From: Rhodanobacter sp. ANJX3
GTDB taxonomy: Bacteria > Pseudomonadota > Gammaproteobacteria > Xanthomonadales > Rhodanobacteraceae
Assembly (NCBI RefSeq): GCF_014200755.1
Contig: NZ_JACHCM010000003.1
Span: forward strand, 124,001-188,000
Length of the DNA: 64,000 nt
Direction: 5' to 3'
Shown: positions 62,030 through 64,000 of the stretch, piece by piece
How the letters are laid out: every line of letters begins with the position of its first letter
Position numbering within the stretch: position 1 is the first letter of the stretch
Made by a program: the position numbers and the translations under genes
Notes under the pieces: generated by a model
What the model saw: only the letters and a program-made list of their open reading frames with translations
Told to the model about the DNA's origin: nothing
Databases searched by the model: none

Positions 62030-64000
62030 TCAGGCCGTCGCGCGACGGCGGCGACGGCGCAACCACCAGCCGACCAAGCCGCCCAGCACTAACACGGAGG
62101 CGACAATTTCGACCGGCAGCCAATGCCGAATGAAGTGCCTGGCCTTGACGAAGCGTTGATGCCGCAACAGCTGCCGCGCGCGGTCGAAATCCGGCGCTTC
62201 GCAGTCGGCGCCGAAATTGTCGTTCCACTTCACGTAGGCGCCCTGCTTGATGTAACGCTGGTAATAGGTTTCCACGCGACGCTGCGCTTCCGACGGTCCG
62301 GTCGGCTTGGTGTCGCTATATCCCTGATAGTGGTCGTCGTAATCGGGCGGACCTTCGCGCATCCAGCTGGCCGCTTTGCACAGCACGGCCGCGAAAGCTT
62401 GCGAGCGCGGCGGCAGCAGGTCGGCCGCGGCAACCGCCTCGTCGGCGGCGATATAGCGATAATGAAAACGCCAGTTGAGCTTGGCCGCGCTGTCGGCAAA
62501 GCGCTGGCGTTCGCCGTCGGTGACAAAGGCCTGTTTCAGGTCGGCGGCCGAGTGTCCGCTGCCACCCTGAAGGCCACCGCCGTTGTCTGCGTAATCGGGG
62601 CCCTGCTCGAAGCCGAGCAGCTCCATGCCGTTTTCGCGGGCGATCACGGCGGCAGCATAGCGCGCCTGCGCCTTGCCGATATCGGTCCAGGCGGTGTCGG
62701 CATGATGAAGGTCGCTGGCATACTCGCTCGCCTTGGCGCGCAAATCGACGGTGCCGAAACGCGGGTCGCCGCTGGCCGGAAAATATGCCTGCGCCTCGTC
62801 GTAACGCTTCGCCCGCATCAGCCGGCGCGCCAGCAGCCAGCGCAGGTTGTCGGCCAACGTGCCCGAGCCGTATTGGTGATCCTTGTCCTTGCTCGGGGCG
62901 GGCACGGGCGTCTCGGCAGCATGCGCGTCGACAAAAGCCTTCAGTTCGTCGATGGTGAGCACGCGCTCGGCGACATAAAACGTGTCGTTGCCGTAGCCGA
63001 TGCCGCCATCCTCGTCGGTATACGTATTACCGTCGCCGCCGGCGCGACTGGCCGCAGCATAGAGATGATCCATCGCCTCGACGTATTCACCGCGCGCTAG
63101 CGCCAGCACGCCCTGCTCCCCGCCTATCTGCAGCACGTTACTCGGCTCGATGGCTGCCTTCGGATCGTTCGCGGTGGGAAAGGCTTTGGCGGCCTGCGCA
63201 TAGGCAGCCGCGGCGGCGGCAAGATCGCCCTTGTGCAAAGCGAGTTTGGCGTCGACCCAGCTGGCCAACGGGCCCGGCGCCTTGGCCGCCAACGTTGCCG
63301 CCAGGTCATAGCGCCCACTGCCATAGGCCAGCGCAGCCAGACGGTCGGCGCCAGCGACATGATCGAGACCCTGCTTTTCGATGGCCTGCACCAACGCCGG
63401 CAATACCGGATTGGGCTTGGCCGAGGCGCTCGTTGTCGCGTCGCTATCCGCGCCGTCGCCTACGCGGGCGAGCGCATAGGCCACCAGCAGGCGCTGCGAA
63501 AGCGGGCCGTCCACGAGCGCGGCAGCGCGGTCATCGTCGCGCAGCACGTTATTGGCGAGGGTGGCCAGCGACTGCACGGCGCTGTCCGAACCGTGCCCGG
63601 CCTGCGCCGCGTAAAGCGCGATCGCGTGCTTGAGGTCGGCCACGGCGATGCCTGTGCCGCAGTCGTTATCGTCGACGTAGAGACTGGCCCAGCTGCACTG
63701 CTGTTTGCCGTTATACAGATACAGCCGCGCCTCCTCGCCGAAGCTGGAGACGGCCAGGCCTTGCGTATCCGTAGCGCCGGCAACGGCGCGAGTGCGCGCC
63801 AGCTGAAACGCCTTGGCGGCGGCATCGCGCTCGCGCTTGAACGCCGCCGCGTCGTTGACCGCGGCATTGGCGCGCTGCGCATGGATACGGCCCAGCGAAT
63901 AAGCCGCCCACACCGAGCGCAGCGTCGCCTGATCTGGCGGCAGCGCCAGCACTTTCTCGAAGCTGGCGATGGCCAGATCCATTTTTGCCTGATCGGGTTT
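62030..64000 (-). CDS. Large TPR-like protein with C-terminal membrane anchor (partial, runs off right edge)
   Basis: At least 656 residues; the frame remains open to base 64000 upstream of the first visible Met (63982), so the N-terminus lies outside. Alanine-rich helical repeats (LATLANNVLRD, DRLAALAYGSGRYDLAATLA, AAAAYAQAAKAFP) suggest tetratricopeptide-like structure. The C-terminus has a membrane helix (IVASVLVLGGLVGWWL) and a run of arginines, the reverse of a signal peptide and typical of a tail-anchored or periplasmic-facing protein. No enzymatic motif. Function unknown. Confidence 0.8.
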   Translation of the reverse strand, partial: KPDQAKMDLAIASFEKVLALPPDQATLRSVWAAYSLGRIHAQRANAAVNDAAAFKRERDAAAKAFQLARTRAVAGATDTQGLAVSSFGEEARLYLYNGKQQCSWASLYVDDNDCGTGIAVADLKHAIALYAAQAGHGSDSAVQSLATLANNVLRDDDRAAALVDGPLSQRLLVAYALARVGDGADSDATTSASAKPNPVLPALVQAIEKQGLDHVAGADRLAALAYGSGRYDLAATLAAKAPGPLASWVDAKLALHKGDLAAAAAAYAQAAKAFPTANDPKAAIEPSNVLQIGGEQGVLALARGEYVEAMDHLYAAASRAGGDGNTYTDEDGGIGYGNDTFYVAERVLTIDELKAFVDAHAAETPVPAPSKDKDHQYGSGTLADNLRWLLARRLMRAKRYDEAQAYFPASGDPRFGTVDLRAKASEYASDLHHADTAWTDIGKAQARYAAAVIARENGMELLGFEQGPDYADNGGGLQGGSGHSAADLKQAFVTDGERQRFADSAAKLNWRFHYRYIAADEAVAAADLLPPRSQAFAAVLCKAASWMREGPPDYDDHYQGYSDTKPTGPSEAQRRVETYYQRYIKQGAYVKWNDNFGADCEAPDFDRARQLLRHQRFVKARHFIRHWLPVEIVASVLVLGGLVGWWLRRRRRRATA

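Overview
The window is a high-GC proteobacterial chromosome segment. Gene content and order (tgt-yajC-secD-secF, a SUF operon led by an Rrf2 regulator, an AmgK/MurU cell-wall recycling pair, stand-alone motAB, MipA/OmpV-type and M13/M1 secreted peptidase genes) fit a gammaproteobacterium of the Xanthomonadales, most likely Rhodanobacteraceae (Dyella/Luteibacter/Rhodanobacter-like). This placement is inferred from protein style and synteny; there is no rRNA in the window. Bases 1 to about 5,398 form an accessory island of visibly lower GC: the end of an IS3-family element, an unknown membrane protein, a C-terminal scrap of a cytosine-5 DNA methyltransferase, an SseB-domain gene with a small partner, and a divergent XRE regulator with striking palindromic operators. 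The island ends abruptly inside a ComEA-like helix-hairpin-helix gene whose 5' half is missing. From 5.4 to 17 kb follow a SET-domain gene, a GNAT, an M1 peptidase with a membrane partner, and a divergent locus joining an OmpR/QseC-type two-component system to a complete tripartite ABC exporter (outer-membrane lipoprotein, permease, ATPase, lipoprotein adaptor). The most unusual locus is 17.0-25.8 kb: alpha/beta hydrolase, a split pair of four-helix SMR/EmrE-like transporters, a DegT-type PLP enzyme, an arginase-fold protein, a FemAB/GNAT-type acyltransferase, a free-standing acyl carrier protein and one FabF-like ketosynthase, then (beyond a bidirectional terminator) a class III aminotransferase and an HAD-IB phosphatase. 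It looks like a small-molecule or amino-lipid pathway with its own export pair that I cannot match to a described pathway. From 25.8 to 39.7 kb are envelope, secreted and stress genes: MipA-like porin, SGNH lipoprotein, Tat-dependent amidase, Rieske ferredoxin plus GNAT, M13 peptidase, an ABC-2 exporter, two CsbD-like proteins, a PAS-LuxR regulator and a glycine-rich membrane protein. Sequence repeats upstream of the CsbD gene and of the PAS-LuxR gene suggest a shared operator. From 39.7 to 48.3 kb lies a SUF iron-sulfur operon (sufR-sufB-[GNAT-lipoprotein-lipoprotein]-sufC-sufD-sufS) with three non-SUF genes translationally coupled into it; its promoter carries an Rrf2-type inverted repeat. 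Divergent from it is a P-II gene with an NtrC site and a sigma-54 promoter. At 48.3-50.9 kb a Tat-exported FAD amine oxidase, a cytochrome c and an exported RidA form a coherent periplasmic amine-oxidation operon. Then come amgK-murU, motAB (with a sigma-28 promoter), secDF-yajC-tgt, a flavin reductase-like gene, a PepSY-like gene, queA, and a large TPR-like protein running off the right edge.
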